Source of the DNA: Lepraria neglecta
Taxonomy: Eukaryota; Ascomycota; Lecanoromycetes; Lecanorales; Stereocaulaceae
Direction: 5' to 3'
Assembly: GCA_033220425.1 (NCBI GenBank)
Contig: CM065653.1
Span: 2,914,001 to 2,978,000, forward strand
DNA: 64,000 nt
Under the pieces are notes generated by a model. It was not told where the DNA came from. It saw only the letters and a list, made by a program, of their open reading frames with translations, and ran no database searches. The position numbers and the translations under genes were made by a program. Shown piece by piece: positions 45,284 to 59,079 of the stretch (positions within the stretch are counted from its first letter, which is position 1; each line of letters begins with the position of its first letter).

Positions 45284-47281
45284 TCATCCTCGGTCGTTGT
45301 TGTCATCTTTCTCCATCTCGTAGAAGAGCATGTACACTTCCTTCTGCATAGCTAGTACGTCGGACGTCTTGCATTCTTTAATCTTGTCGTCACTGATTCG
45401 CCACCATCGATCCGCAGGCCGCTTCTTTCGCTTGAGACGGTTGACGTCTAGCATAGAAGTGGGCTTGCTGGCACTCGCAATACTAGGCCTCGGCTTGATT
45501 TCATTCGAAGGTCGGTTTTTGGCATTGTCGGGGGTTGGCGGAGCAAGATTTTGAGTCATGGAGCTTTCTGAGGGTCGAGGTGTAGTTGCTTCTGATACTG
45601 ATTCAGACGAGGGTCGTGTGGAGGGTAGTGACTGTGAAGTCGAAGAAGCTGAGGGCGAGGGTGAATTGGTGGATGGAGATGCTACTTCGGCTACGATTGG
45701 GCTCGACTTTGGAGCTCCGTTCTCAAGAGGTCGAGATGAGTCAACAGATACCTTTGGGCTCTGTAGCTTCGACTTGGACTGAGCCGGAGTAGCCGATACG
45801 CTGTATGGGCCCGAGGCGTTGTCTACGTGTGGTGTGGAGTAGGGAGCATACAGATGCTGTCTCCGAAATGTTTCGTAATGGCCGTTATTGTGTGTACCCT
45901 TATGGGTGACCATGCCCAGTAGCTTGTAATTCCTTCGGTTTAAGATACCGCCTATGGGAAACCTCTCTGGGAATGACAGTTTCGCTAGGTTCTTTGTCGA
46001 GCTGCTCCGTGGGTCATACATGGACCTCGAAAGGTGTATGACCAGGACTTTAGGAAACGAGGTGATCTCAATATGGCGGGCTATTCTTCGCTTTGGAGCG
46101 AGTTTGGTATCGGGCAGATCCACCCCTTCCGGCGCTTTCTCAGGGTCTTCCTCCAATGCCTTCTGTAATTTTGCTATTTGCGACTTTATTGACGTTCTCT
46201 GCTCCTCAGATTTTGCACTGTCACGGTTCTTGGAGAATACTTCCACAGCATGCTCAAGGCGGCACTTGTCGCACGTGTAGTCGTCAATGTATTCCGTCTT
46301 GACGTGAGCATCGAAGCATTCGTTTAATGTCGTCGAGCTCTTTTGCGGGACCGTGAGATTGAGCATCACAAAGGTTGTAGGACTGGCTTTGGGTACGAAA
46401 TGGCAGTATTGACACTCCGTGCGCGCTGTTGTCTGGCCTTCAAGCGGGAAGCCTTCCTCTTCTTCCTTCAACGTATCTTCCTCTTCGTCCTTTATCGGCT
46501 CCGGGGCAATTGGTGCATTTGTTGAGGGGTGATTCAATTCGCAGACTACGCTCTCATTCGCATAATTGTCTTCTTGCGATGGAGCAGACTGTAGCTGCGC
46601 AACCTCTGCACTTGATGCATTGCCATTCTGTAATTTCCTTGCCCGTTTGCGCGCCTCTTTTCCAGCGTGATACTCCTCAGACAGCCGTTCCGCAACAATC
46701 TGGAGCAGCTCCTGCGCATCTTGCTGTGATTTGCTTATCCTTGTCTCAAAGGCGTGCTCCAGCACTTGGATAAATTTTGTAGCAGATATTGTCTTCCTGT
46801 AGATTGGACGTTCATTCAACCTGTCTATCATGTACTTCAATCCCTGTGTCACTTCGCCACTCTGCAGGCTCGCGAGCTTCCTGCCGTCCACCTCTTTGCC
46901 ATTGCTATCGACCAGTGGTACTGCTGCGTAGACATCGGGCCCACCTAGTTCTCTCCGATGCAACTCTCGTATCAGATATAGTCGTAGATCGCCAAGACCA
47001 GCCAAAGACTGTAGGATGGAGTTGATGAAGCAGTCGTTTGCGGGGTTGAACAGGCCTACAATCCCCTTCTTTCTGGTACTTGCTGAGCTTGCGGAGGAGT
47101 CGCCATCGATCAGATAGTTCGGATTGAAAAAGTAGACAAGCGCGACAGCAGCAAGTGATGCACTTGCTGCGTAGGTGAGGACGGTCAGCGGTCTGTCAGG
47201 CATTCTGGTTGCTACCGCCTGGCCATCGCTGCAATTGGATGACTTTCGATTTATGGCTTTTCTTGGTATGACGCTCCTCAT
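45284..47281 (-). CDS. Ubiquitin-specific protease, Ubp16-like, membrane-anchored
   Basis: A single exon encodes 665 residues. It is a USP-family cysteine protease that removes ubiquitin. The N-terminal segment TVLTYAASASLAAVALVYFF (about 33-52) is a membrane anchor, as in yeast Ubp16, which sits in the mitochondrial outer membrane. The Cys box reads NPANDCFINSILQSL (Cys84), with ND where most USPs have NT; fungal Ubp16 proteins also have ND. A zinc-ribbon pair is seen (CQYC near 290 and CDKC near 337). The His box is HKGTHNNGHYETF (near 465). The end of the catalytic domain is WWRISDDKIKE. A Ser/Pro/Thr-rich disordered insert lies between the His box and WWRISDD. An alternative start at Met27 would still include the anchor. 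The AT-rich block begins about 350 bp upstream. Confidence 0.95.
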   Translation of the reverse strand: MRSVIPRKAINRKSSNCSDGQAVATRMPDRPLTVLTYAASASLAAVALVYFFNPNYLIDGDSSASSASTRKKGIVGLFNPANDCFINSILQSLAGLGDLRLYLIRELHRRELGGPDVYAAVPLVDSNGKEVDGRKLASLQSGEVTQGLKYMIDRLNERPIYRKTISATKFIQVLEHAFETRISKSQQDAQELLQIVAERLSEEYHAGKEARKRARKLQNGNASSAEVAQLQSAPSQEDNYANESVVCELNHPSTNAPIAPEPIKDEEEDTLKEEEEGFPLEGQTTARTECQYCHFVPKASPTTFVMLNLTVPQKSSTTLNECFDAHVKTEYIDDYTCDKCRLEHAVEVFSKNRDSAKSEEQRTSIKSQIAKLQKALEEDPEKAPEGVDLPDTKLAPKRRIARHIEITSFPKVLVIHLSRSMYDPRSSSTKNLAKLSFPERFPIGGILNRRNYKLLGMVTHKGTHNNGHYETFRRQHLYAPYSTPHVDNASGPYSVSATPAQSKSKLQSPKVSVDSSRPLENGAPKSSPIVAEVASPSTNSPSPSASSTSQSLPSTRPSSESVSEATTPRPSESSMTQNLAPPTPDNAKNRPSNEIKPRPSIASASKPTSMLDVNRLKRKKRPADRWWRISDDKIKECKTSDVLAMQKEVYMLFYEMEKDDNNDRG

Positions 47282-47532
47282 TCAATACCTTAAAATCGAC
47301 TCAGGCCGGCGGAATACTTGAGGATGGTAAAGCGATCGCTAGTTAATACGCGCGGCAGGGAGAATAAGGGCTCTCCAGGCAGACGTATGATGACGATAAG
47401 AGCCAGAGACCCCGAGCACTTTTTTTCTGGCTGTTTGTTGCTGTAGCTGCGTGAATTAATTGGATGTTGAGACTGTTGTAGTGGTTGAAAGGAAGGCGGC
47501 CTCGGTCATTTCTCCCCGCAAAATCCGCCAAG

Positions 47533-47640
47533 GTGACCCTGGCCTCACCCCCACCGGGCCTAGGGTGAGCGCCGCTTTACAGTCGCGCGACGCGGGTAAG
47601 GATCGCGCGAGTCTAGGGCGTGGGTGAGCTGCTGCCTAAC
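47533..47640. repeat. GC-rich border with inverted repeat at the edge of the AT-rich block
   Basis: CTCACCC ... GGGTGAG at about 47,543-47,567 forms an inverted repeat, and GGGTGAGC recurs at about 47,622. This stretch is strikingly GC-rich (CGCGCGACGCGGG) and ends abruptly where the AT-rich block starts. It could be the unmutated end of an inserted element or a boundary sequence. Confidence 0.45.
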
Positions 47641-48299
47641 GGGCTGTTTATCTCTAAAAATAGTATCTATTATATTTACTTTCTATATTAATACTAATCT
47701 ACTACTCCTTAGGTAAATAAATATATAGCCGTTTAATATAAAGCTTAATCCCCTCTATACTAAACCTAAAGATCTTCTAGTAAGCTTCGAAGCTTTCTAT
47801 CTAATAACTTTTATAGAATTCAGTAATCTTATTAACTAATAGAGGCTCTAGCCGTTACTACTCTAGCGGTATAGAGTTCCCTAAGTATTACGAACCGTAC
47901 GTACCGGTATCGTATTATAGATTGATTCTTAATAGAGATAGAGGTACTATCGTATAAGAGATAAAGTAGGCTTCAAGTAATACTAAGCGGGTCTGGTATA
48001 TAATTAGATAATATATTTAGTGCCTAGCCTAAGAGATCTATCGTATATAGTTTAGATATAAAAGGTAAGTTAAGCACGATACTCTAAGTAGTAAGTAGTA
48101 CTCTATATATATAGTAATAGGAAATTCTTGCCAAGTATCCGTGTTTAAACTATTTGATAACCGATCGGTTTAAACGCTAAGAGCGTGTTTAAACCATTCG
48201 ATAACTAATCGATTTGAACGTCAAGAGCTATATCTACTTCTATACGTTATACGCGTATCTATAGTTATAATCTATAGTTATAATATTAGCTCTCTTCTC

Positions 48300-50750
48300 T
48301 AGATTTCTCGTCCTGAGAAACTATCTATCCTCTATACTATCTATATAATCGACTAAATCTAAATTAAATATCCGAAGGCGTAGACTTATCGATTCTTTTA
48401 CAGTCCCTACTAAAGTAATATACGTATATAAGAACTATAAGTCTTCCGAGAAGCCGGAGAAGTATAAGATTAGTAGTTCTTCTAATCGTTATATAGAATA
48501 TACCCGTTCTAGTTACTCCTGCGATTTAGCTCTATTTTCTTCTATTAGATAGGCCTAACTTTAGTAATAGTAAGAGGTAAAGCTTAAGGAGGCTAAAGAT
48601 ATACTATCCCGTTTTTCTTATCTCTAGTATAAGGTTAAGGTTTTAGAGAAGAAAGAATATAAGATAGTTAAAGAGGAGTTAGTAAATATTAGAGAACTTA
48701 AATATAACGAAGGGAAGGTATTAACTATTAGCCTCGACGACCTCCTCTTCGATATAACTTCCGAGTAGTTCAAGATTCCCGATAGTTTTAAGTAGTTATC
48801 TCTAGTTCCCTTCGATAGAACTCTACTAGATACTCTCTATAGTTCCCTATAAGGTTCCTAAGAGATTTCTAGATATTCTCTATTTTATTATACCCCTTCT
48901 ATTTAACTAGATAGAACTAATTCCTTCTATCTAGGATCCTTTTAACCTTATACTCTATTTCTTCCTTAATATTATAATAAAATATTTCTTATAGTAGTAT
49001 ATTAGAGTCTACTAGTTCTAAGAGTAAGATATAGAATATAGAATATACCTTAGTATTAGGTAGTAGTTAAAGTTTATAGTTAATAGATCCTTTTACCTAT
49101 TTAATTAAGAATAGTCTAATCTTAATATAATCTAGTTTCTTACTTAGTCTTATTATTCTTATATATTTTATTAAGAGATATACTTTATCCCCCTCTTTTA
49201 GCTAAAGGAATATTCTTTCTTTTCTTATTAATTTATTCCTTTAACTTACTATTCGAGCTCTTAATAGACCTTTATATATTCTTATATATTTAGCTCTTTT
49301 ACTTTAACTAAGGCCTTTTCTATATTAGGTCCTTTCCTTAGATCTAGATTTTTTTTCTATAGTTAGTAAAGAATAGTATTAATCTCGTTATATCTAACCT
49401 TTTATTATTATACGCTAGTTATACTATTAGAAGTAGTAAAATCTAGTTATCCTATTTCTAGTTTACGTAATATCTTAAATATACTTCTATCGTTTAATTT
49501 ATATATTCTATTTATCTATTAGTCTATAGATAATATACTATTAATATCCGAAGTTTAGTTCTAATTACTACTATTAGGGTTCTCTAGTAGTTAGAAGTAA
49601 ATAACTTATCTCTATTAGATATTATCGATTTAGGTATACTATAATCTCTTATTAGTTTATCGAGTAGTATAAAGGCTAGCTAATCTACCTTATAAATTTC
49701 TTTAAATAGTATTATAATTATATACTTTATAAGTTTATCTATAATAACTATAATTAAGTTAAAGGTATCTTATATAGTAGGATCCTTTAATAGTAGTAGT
49801 TTAACTATAAAGTCTATTATAATATTATTCTATAGTAACTCTAGTATAGAAGTAAACTATATTTATCTATATTTAGCGTATCGTACCGCTTTATTCTACT
49901 AATACTCTATATATCCTTTAATATATTATTTAATACGCGCTCGAAGCTTTAGCGCTACGTATCCTCGTTCTAGAAGTTCTATTATTTTAGATACTCCTAG
50001 GTAACCTTATAAAGAGTCGTTATAGTAATCTCTAATTACTTCTTTAATATATATATTAGATAAGTAGATCTTATCCTAGTATTTAAGTAATACTAAATCC
50101 TATTAATTCCTTTATAGATTTATTATAAATATATTATTATTATAGATCTTTACGATTCTATTAGTTATATTAGATCCTAATATATATAGGATCGTAGCTA
50201 ATATCTAGTATAGTACTAATAATCCGTCCGCTTCTTTCTTTAGGATTAGTTATTCTATAATATTTCTTTCTTCTATATAGTCTAATTATCTACTAAAGGT
50301 ATCCGCTCGACTATTATCCTTTTCTAGAGTATAGATTATCTTAAATTTATATTAATCTAATAGTTCTAACTATTAAACTTATCTTCTATTTAACTCTTTT
50401 ATTATTATAAATTAAGAAGATTCTTATAATCCGTAAAGATAGTTAGATCCGGGTAGCTTTCTATATATACTTACTAATTCTATAGTATATATACTATAGT
50501 AAGTAGTTCCTTATCGTATATATTATAGTTTAGTTCTATTACTAATATCTTTCTTAAATAGTAGATAACTAGATACTACTTTTAGTCTTTTATTTAATAT
50601 AGATATACTCTAATTTAAGATCCGAGGTATCTATTTTAATATAGATCGGTATATTAGCCTAAAAGGTATAGAGTACTAGTAGATATAGCCCGGAAAGATA
50701 TGGGATAGTATAGAATATTGGCTCTCTTATCTATCTCGGGGTATAGTATA
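48300..50750 (-). mobile_element. Ty3/Gypsy fossil, RNase H and integrase region
   Basis: On the minus strand, residues typical of Gypsy RNase H (a TDYKNL-like stretch followed by N-R-R) appear at about 50,350-50,450, and an integrase-core-like stretch at about 49,650-49,760. No LTR pair can be matched to it. It is the most AT-shifted part of the block and so probably the oldest. It is broken throughout, with very many stops. Confidence 0.55.
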
Positions 50751-51279
50751 GTTATAATACCAACTATTATATTAGAAAGAGTCTACCTTATTAGTAAAGC
50801 TATTCTAATATCTCCTAGTACGCGGAGCGCTAGCGTGGATCGGGATGATATTCGATCGACTTGGTAGCTATTAGGAGCTAGGCTCTTAGTAGTACGCTAG
50901 CTACCTAATAGCGACTATATATTACCCGTAGGAAGAAGCTTAAGGAGTAGTCTACCTACTTCTTTCCTAAGGATCCTTAGTAATTAGTTCTAATATAGAA
51001 CTACCTATACTATACTAGTAATATAACTACTTTACATCTTTAAATACCTTTATATATAGTAGCGTAGCAATAGTAGGAAGCTAAGCCGTAGTCCGATATC
51101 GTAGCGCTAGCGGGATATAGTTTCTAGAGCGTAGTAACGGTTCGCTAGTAAGGAGCCTAGTTTACGGAGTAATAATAGCCCGCTAACGGGGAGTATACCT
51201 TATAGTTCTAATTACTCTAACCTTTAAGGCTAAAGGCCCGGAGTAGGATATTATAGTAAGATAACCGCGCTCTTTAGAA

Positions 51280-52939
51280 GAATTAGAAATAGAGACTATA
51301 TACCTCGATAACGCGCTAATAGCGGCGTCCTTAGACTCGACCCTTTTATCTTCGGTACTCTAGTAGAGGATTACCTAACTTAAGATAGAAAACTAACGCT
51401 TATTAGAAGAGAAACACGTTTAGGAGTTAGAAGCTCGGAACGCAGAACTTTAACTAGGAGCTAAAGCCGATATAGAAGACTTTAATAGGCTTAGCGATAG
51501 CGATATACTATTAGTCTTACTAGTAGTAAAGATAATACGCCCTAAAAAGATATAACTCTATTATAGAAATAGCGAAGGAGAGTATATCCGCTAGTTCGCC
51601 GATATTAAAATTAAATTCCTTCTAAGTCCTAAATATTTTACTACCGATAGAGCGAAAATCCTCTACTATATATAGTCTCTAGAAGGGGATATAGTAATAT
51701 AGTAGCGCTAATACTTTCGGAAGGAATAGCTAGACGATTACTCTTTTAAGAACTTTTCTTAGTTTCTCTTAGATTTAGTAGTAGACCTAGTAAATTACTA
51801 ACTACTTACCTATAAGCGCTTAAATAGCGCTAAGTAATAGTAGAGATAGAAGGTTTCCGTCTTTAAAGCTTACCTAGAAGAACTAGAAAGCTATATTACT
51901 CCCCTATCGGAAGAGTTCCGGGTAAATAGCTTTTTAACTAAACTCCGTCCTAAGTTAAAGTATAAAATCCTAAGTACTAGTAGCGTCCCGACGACGCGTA
52001 ATAGTCTCTTAGTATTTACGATTATATAAGAAAAGAATCTTAAGCGTTATCTATTAACGTCTAGGCCTAGTAGTAGGGGTAGGCCTTTAGAAGAACGGGT
52101 ATCTAGTACTCCGACTAAGTCCGCTGGCGGAGAGCTAGTAGGATATTAGCGAGGTAGTAAGAAGAGATAAAATTCTAAATCTTATCTAGTATCTAAGGCT
52201 AATACTAACTACTATAATAATAGTTATTATTATTATAGTAAGACGGGGTATTAGAAACTAGAATATCTCTATAGAGATAATCTAAGTTTTACTCCTATTA
52301 ATTCGATATAGTTAAAAAAAAGATAGTACTACGCTACCGCTAAGTAAGCGAGGGAAGATAGACGAATAGAAGCCTTAGAATCTCTTTACCTTATAGGATA
52401 AGTAATCCTTCTAGATAGTCGATAGTCCGTTAAGGGGCTAGTTAACCCTAGGGTAACGATTAGCTTAGTCTCTTAGCGGTTCGTAGTATAATATAATTTA
52501 TAGCTAGAACGCGCTATTATACCGACGCCGGCGCGGCTGAGTAGATAAGGCGCTTTTTATTATAGAGCGTTTTAGTTAAGCTATATAGCTACTAATAACT
52601 AGGGATAAGAAAAGGAATATAGTTCCTTATTCTACGCCGTAGACTAGGAGGGTCCCGACTTGATTATTAGGATACTAGTACTTTATAAGTCAGGTATTAT
52701 AGTTAATACGCTAGCGCGCTAATAGCGATACTAAATTCTAGGCTAATATAGCTAGATAGACCGATCGAATTTAGTAAAGTTTTGTAATAGGAATAGAAAG
52801 TATTCGCTATAGTTTACGCTAGCGCCGTAATAGCGGAGCGACCTTCAAGGTCGCTTTCCCAAAAGATTATATTATTAGCGTTACAGCTAGTTTTGCGCTA
52901 TTAGTAGGCCGTATAGCGATTAGGGTCTATATCCTATAT
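51280..52939 (+). mobile_element. Ty3/Gypsy-like fossil, gag region, interrupted by a later insertion
   Basis: The plus strand carries a gag-like helical region at about 51,560-52,100, and a zinc-knuckle-like stretch at about 52,200-52,290, followed by possible protease-region sequence. It ends where the 52,940-59,304 element begins, and sequence resumes after that element's target duplication at 59,305. The copy is broken, with many stops. Confidence 0.6.
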
Positions 52940-53164
52940 TGTAACGGGGTCTAGGCATACGTAACTGAGCAACTGGTAGATTTGCTACTAGATAGACTGA
53001 ATCCTAAGGAACTCAGGTAGAAGTCCTCAGAGACAACACATTTTTTGAGGGAGATTGCACCCTCGTATCAAGCCGATCCACTATACGACTTACGCTATCG
53101 TATAGCCGCACCAGAGGGATAGTCTCCCGAACCTGGTCTAGCATCTCTATAGTCGGCCCTTATA
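52940..53164 (-). repeat. LTR (3' LTR of the minus-strand element)
   Basis: 225 bp, beginning TGTAACGGGG and ending GGCCCTTATA on the plus strand. It is about 95% identical to the copy at 59,080-59,304. The TG start is kept; the CA end reads TA, consistent with a C-to-T change. Confidence 0.93.
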
Positions 53165-55837
53165 ATTATCCTCTCTTTTCTAAGATAAGCTCCTATAAGG
53201 TAGTAAGCGTAGGAAGAAGAATAATAGTAATTAGCTACCCCTACCGGAGCAGCTTTATAGTACGCCGATACCCTATTATATAGATATTATACTAATACGC
53301 TAGTAATTATTAGACGACTACCGAGTAGACAAGATCCGACTCGAAGTCCGAGTCGATTAGTTAGATCGATATCTTTCGAACTTTAATCCTTCCGTCTTAC
53401 GCGACGTCTTAGTCTTATTAAAACTATAAAAACCTCCCTAGTAAGTAGGAAAATAGATAAAAGAGTACTATCGGTTATAGTATCGCTACTGATATTAACG
53501 CTTTCTTCTACCCTTACCCTTATTCGTAGATATAGGTCTCTTTAGAATACGTCGTTATAGCCTCCTTCCGGCGGCTACCGATTCTACTATAGGCCTATTA
53601 GGGTATTCCTTATAAAACTTTCCTAATAGCTTCCGTAGATAAGAGACCCCCTCGAAGGGTTCCTAAGTATCCTCTAAATCAGGATAACCTTCCTAATAGA
53701 TTTAATAGTATAGGCCTCCTGCCTTGCCATCCTCGCCGGGTTCGAAAATTACGCTATCTATAACGCCAGCGACAATATAGTCCTATATATCGCCCTCGTC
53801 GAATTCTATATCCTCTAGGCTTTAGCTTATCTCCCTCTACTTTAAAGAGTCCTTTTCTAGTAAGGATATATAGAATACGTTATAAATTCGCTAGCCATCC
53901 GGTAGCTTTAGTTAGTACGACTATAAGCTAATAACGTCTATAATAAAGAATAGACCGAATTTCTTAAACTCTAGCTTCCTATTTCGCTTTATCTTTATAT
54001 ACTTAGTATTTAACTAAATATAGTCACCGACTTTATAGTCTCGTAGCTTCCGATATCTATTAGTAAACTCTACTTATAATTAATATACAGCCAAGATAGT
54101 ATCCTTATACACGCCTATTAGTATAAATAAATATTTTATATTATTAACTACGGCGCGAGAACGAGATTTCGGATCGATTTCCTCGTCCCAAGATATCCTT
54201 AGACTATAGCCAAGGTTAGCCTCGAATAGCGATATACTAGTAATAGAGTTCTTTATATTATTATAAGCAAACTCTACCGTAGGTAACTACTATACCTAGT
54301 CGTCCTACTCCTAGTAGACGAACGCTCGTAAGTATTATTCTATAGTACTATTCTGTCGCTTAGTCTAGCTATCGGTCTAAGGGTGAAAAGCTATCGAGAG
54401 GCGATATCTCACCCCTAGGAAATACGTAAGGCTAGACTAGAACTAAGAGGTAAATAGTAACCTACGATCTATTACTATAGAGTCCGGTAATCTATAATAG
54501 CGAACTAGGTTCTTAATTAGTATCTAGGCGAACTGCTTAGCGTCGAGCGTCTTATCTACTACTATATAATATAATATCTTTATAAGACGGTCTACGATTA
54601 TAAGGATCGAGTCGTATATATACCTACGCCAATCTTTCGATAGGGGTAGCCCAGTTACGAAGTCTAATAATATATCCTTCTATTTATAAATAGGGACTAG
54701 TAAGGGTATTAACTTACTATACGGTTTGTGCCTTGACGACTTGGTTATAGTGTATATAGAGTATATAGCGACGTGTTCGCTTATATCCTTAGCAAGCTTC
54801 GGCTAGAAGTACTTACGTTAAATAAGTGCTTAAGTCTTCTTAGTACCGAAATGGCCTACTAGCGGACTATTATAATAGCGTTCTATAACGACGTCTCGTA
54901 ATACCTTAGGAATATATATTCGTCCCTTATAGTATAGTCTGCCTCTAGCGAGACTATAGGGTTAGCTACTTAGGCCGCTTAGAGAGTTAATTATAGATTT
55001 CTTTAATTATTCTATAACGTTCCTTGTATAATCGTCCTTAAGAGTTAACTCTTCGAGTTAATTATTAAAAGACTAATTCTTAACGGAGTTACCCGTAGGG
55101 TCTTCGATTATAATAGTAGCTCGTATTTAGGCCTACTATCCGTATATACCGGGTACTCCGTTAGTACTAGTAATAAGTATCTAAAAGCAGCCTACTATAA
55201 AAGCAGACCGCCCTATAGTACGGAACCCTCGTAGGGTATACTTCAGCTTATTAAGTAGATAATAGTTCTCTCGTTTAGTAATACTATTATCCTACTTGTA
55301 GTTAGGGATCTAACTTAGTAGGTCTGCGGGATTATATTTCCCCTGACGATATTCGATGGCAAAGTCGTAGCGACTTAGTTCTTGCGCCTAACGAATCTAA
55401 CGACTATTTAGTTATATAGTACTTATAAATCTCTTAAGATTATAATAATCTATTAAGACCTAAGTTTTATACCTACTACCCTCGTAGTAGTAGTACTAGT
55501 ATTTAAATAACTTGATAATAGCTAATAGTTCTTTATCGTACGTGTCGTACCGGGTCTCTACCGGAATTAATTTGCGTAAGTAGTATACTACTAGGTACTA
55601 AACTTTACTATATAACTGACTCAGGATACTACTAATAGTATAGCCCGATACATTAGTCTCTACCTATATTAGTAGTTCCGGGTTAAAGTACCTTAGTACC
55701 GGTACGGTAGTAAAAGCTGTCTTTAAATCTTTAAAGGCTTTCTTTACCTTAGATATAAGAATAAACGGACTCTTAGAGCTCTTTTCGTTTATCTTGGTAC
55801 CTCTAGATATAGTAATTATATCCCTCTATACGTTAAA

Positions 55838-56036
55838 GACTACTCGAGCGTACGAGTCTATATCTTTAGTAGCTACTCGGGCGTACGAGTCTATACCTTT
55901 AAAGACTACTCGGGCGTACGAGTCTATATCTAGGGTGCCTTTAGATATAATATTTATATCCCTCTATACTATACCTCTAAATATAATATCTATACTTCTC
56001 TATATATTAGAGACTACTCGGGCGTACGAGTCTATA
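55838..56036. repeat. Short tandem repeat inside the Gypsy fossil
   Basis: GACTACTCGGGCGTACGAGT is present four times, at about 55,838, 55,871, 55,904 and 56,010. The first three are spaced 33 bp and the fourth follows after a spacer that itself contains a duplicated TAGATATAATAT..ATATCC motif. A 98-codon open frame here is only a consequence of the repeat. Confidence 0.85.
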
Positions 56037-57609
56037 TCTCTTTTAGGTAGTAATATCTTTATTAACTCTATTAGAGGAGCCGTAATATAACTAAACCCCT
56101 TAATAAACCTGCGATAGAAATTCGCAAAGCCTACGAAGACCTGAATCTCTCGAATAGATTTCAGTTCTAGCTAGTTCTTAACTAACTGGATATAGTCTTC
56201 CTCTATACTCACCCCTATAGGGGCGATAATATAGCCTAGGAAGTATACCTTATCTATACCGAAACGATACTTCTAAAGATTAATAAATAGGCTATACTAT
56301 CTTAATTTGTCTAGAACCTACTTTATAGCCTTGACGTACTTAGTACTAATATCTTGCGTATAAATAAGAATATTATTAAGGTAAATAATATAAAAGATAT
56401 CTAGCTTTTCGGCTAATACTTGATTAATATATACTTAGAACGTTATAGGGGTATTTGTAAGCCTAAATGGTAAGACTTAGTACTCGAAGTGACTATAACG
56501 TATTCTAAATGTAGTCTTCTACTTATTACCCTTTTTAATACGAAGGCAGTAATACGTAGTAGTTAGATCTAATTAAGTATACCTCTTAGCTATAGCTAGG
56601 CGATTAATAGATTCTCCGACGAGGGGAAGAGGGTACTAATTCTTAATCGTAATTATATTCAGTCCTCGATAGTCTATATAGAGGCGCAGACCTCTACCGG
56701 GCTTTTGTACGAAGAGGATTAGTAACCCCGCCGGCGATATAGATAGCCGTATAAAGCCGTTAGTAAGGTTACTCTCAATATAGCCTCGTAAGGTCTCGAG
56801 CTCTACCTCGTTTAGGTTATAGATAGGACTATAGGGCGGCTATTACTTGTCTATAAGGTCGATAGTATAATCTACAGGTCCGTGCTCTAGTAACCCTATA
56901 GTACTACTATCCGAAAAGATGTCAGAGTACTTGCTATACTCCGGCGGTATTTGCACTATCTTAGTAGTAGTACTACTTACCTAACCGATATATATATAAC
57001 GATCCCTATAGACCGGAGGCTCGTTAGTATTTACTACTTGACGTATATATATAATAAAATAGTATACTTCCTTGCTAATAGCAAGCTGAGCGAACTCCTT
57101 CGGATCTATAATATCTACTTAATAAGTAGTCGTGAGAGCTACTATCGCAGTATAGATCCTCTACCGGAATAACTTCTTAACCTAATCAATATCTGGATTC
57201 GCTATAGTTAGCTATAGTATACTAAGAATTATTTAGGTATTAATATCTATAGCGAGAAAGGTGTCCTGAAAGTAGCGGACTCGGCCTTATTCGTCCTCTT
57301 ACTGGAATTCGATATAGTATATCCTATAGGTCTTTAATACCTCTCTATAGATCGTACTCAGCCTAATATTAGTATTAAGTACTAGTAAGCCTATCTTCTA
57401 GGCGCTTATACGGTTAATAATATTCACTTTAGTACTACTATCTACTAGTATACTAAAAGTCTTAGTCTTACCCTTTATATTTAGTACTAGGGTATTACTA
57501 ATAAAGATACTATCTATCTTTAATAGTTCCTTAATTCGCTAGGTTATAGCGTGAACCTTTACCGCCTATACCCTTATATTAATAACGGGTTCTATCTTAG
57601 TAGCTAGCG

Positions 57610-57682
57610 GGGTATTCGATTCAATATTCGACTCGGTATTTGATTCGATATTCGACTCGGTATTCGACTCGATATTCCGACT
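57610..57682. repeat. TATTCGA(C/T)TCG minisatellite inside the Gypsy fossil
   Basis: The 12-mer TATTCGACTCGG or TATTCGATTCGA recurs about six times head to tail, and again briefly at 58,917-58,940 in the same element. The alternating C/T states are RIP-type differences. Confidence 0.8.
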
Positions 57683-59079
57683 CGGACTAGCGTTGCCTAA
57701 TAAGATATCTATTAGCTCGGATTTATCGACGGGGGGAGTTATTATAATTACTCCTCGTATAGGTACAGCGGTCGGAGCTATTACTATACCTACTTGTTTT
57801 TTGCTATATCGAGTATTACTTAGGTATTATATAATGTTTGTTCCTTTACTATATAATCACGTGTCTTATATCTAGATAACCCGTATTTAAAGCACGCCTA
57901 ATCTTTCTACCGGCGGTCCCGGATATCTTTAGATAATTTATCCTTCTATATAATAAAGGGAGGCTTATTACCTAAGTCCTTCTTACTATTATAACCCTTC
58001 TTCTAATTATAATTGGCTATTTAGTCGGATTTATTATCCTTCTTCGAAACTTGGGGTTTCGTAGACCCCTCAGGACGAGACTTATCTCTCTATCTATCCT
58101 TCTACGTATATATTCTTACTATTTTCTCGTATCGGTAAACCTAATATAATAGTTCGTATATAGTCTTTGGCCTAGGAATTAGCTCGTCTAGCTTTATCCT
58201 ATACTCCTAAAGTAGTCGTACTTAGAAGTAGTCGAAGAATTATTAATTAGTAAAAGATTATTCCCTGTTAAGGGCCCTAAGGCGAATATATAGCTTATAC
58301 GTGTAGTTATAATACTTATTAACCGAATCGCCCTTTTACTACCTTGCGTTTACTAGTTTCTAGCTACCTTCGGTATACGCCTCGTCTTTATCGCCCTTAA
58401 GGAACTCGTATAATAATATCTTGAAATATATCCACGAGTTAGCCTCTACCGGGAACTATAGTAACTAAGACTTCTAGTTAGTCTTAGCTCTATCCTCTAG
58501 GAAGCCTATAGCGTAAGCGACTTTCTTCTTTATTTCCTCCCTTTAATATACTTAGCCTACTAGTATCTCGCCTTCGGGGTCTTCTTGCTTAAAGCCCTTA
58601 GTATCGAACTAACGCTCGTATTCGTATAGAAGTCGTCTAGTTCCTCCGGGATATTACCCTTATATAGCTTTAGGTCTTTTATCTTCAGGCTTAGGATCGA
58701 TCTCTTTACTATCCCTTACGTCTTAAAACTTAATAAGGCCTATCGATAGTATATCTAATAGGCCTAAAACGTCGTATACTCCTCGGCATTCACCTATATT
58801 ATACTGGTACCGGCTTCTTTACCTACGTCGGCTCCTCTAAGCGTACTATCGCTAGGATCCGATCTAAGTTATTATCTTACTCCCGCTAAGGAAGCCATTA
58901 CGACTTATAGTTAACTATTCGATTCGATATTCGATTCGAATTTTGACTAACTGGCTCGACGCCGGCGTCAATTAGTAGATAGGTAGCGGTAACGGTAGTT
59001 ACAGCGTTGGTCGGTTATTAGACGGGTATACCCCCTTTACTATCGTGTCGATAATAGCGAGAGTTTCAGGATTCAGAAA

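Noticed and set aside
55794-56090. Open frame of 98 codons in the AT-rich block
   Set aside because: Produced by a short tandem repeat lying within a Gypsy fossil on the opposite strand.
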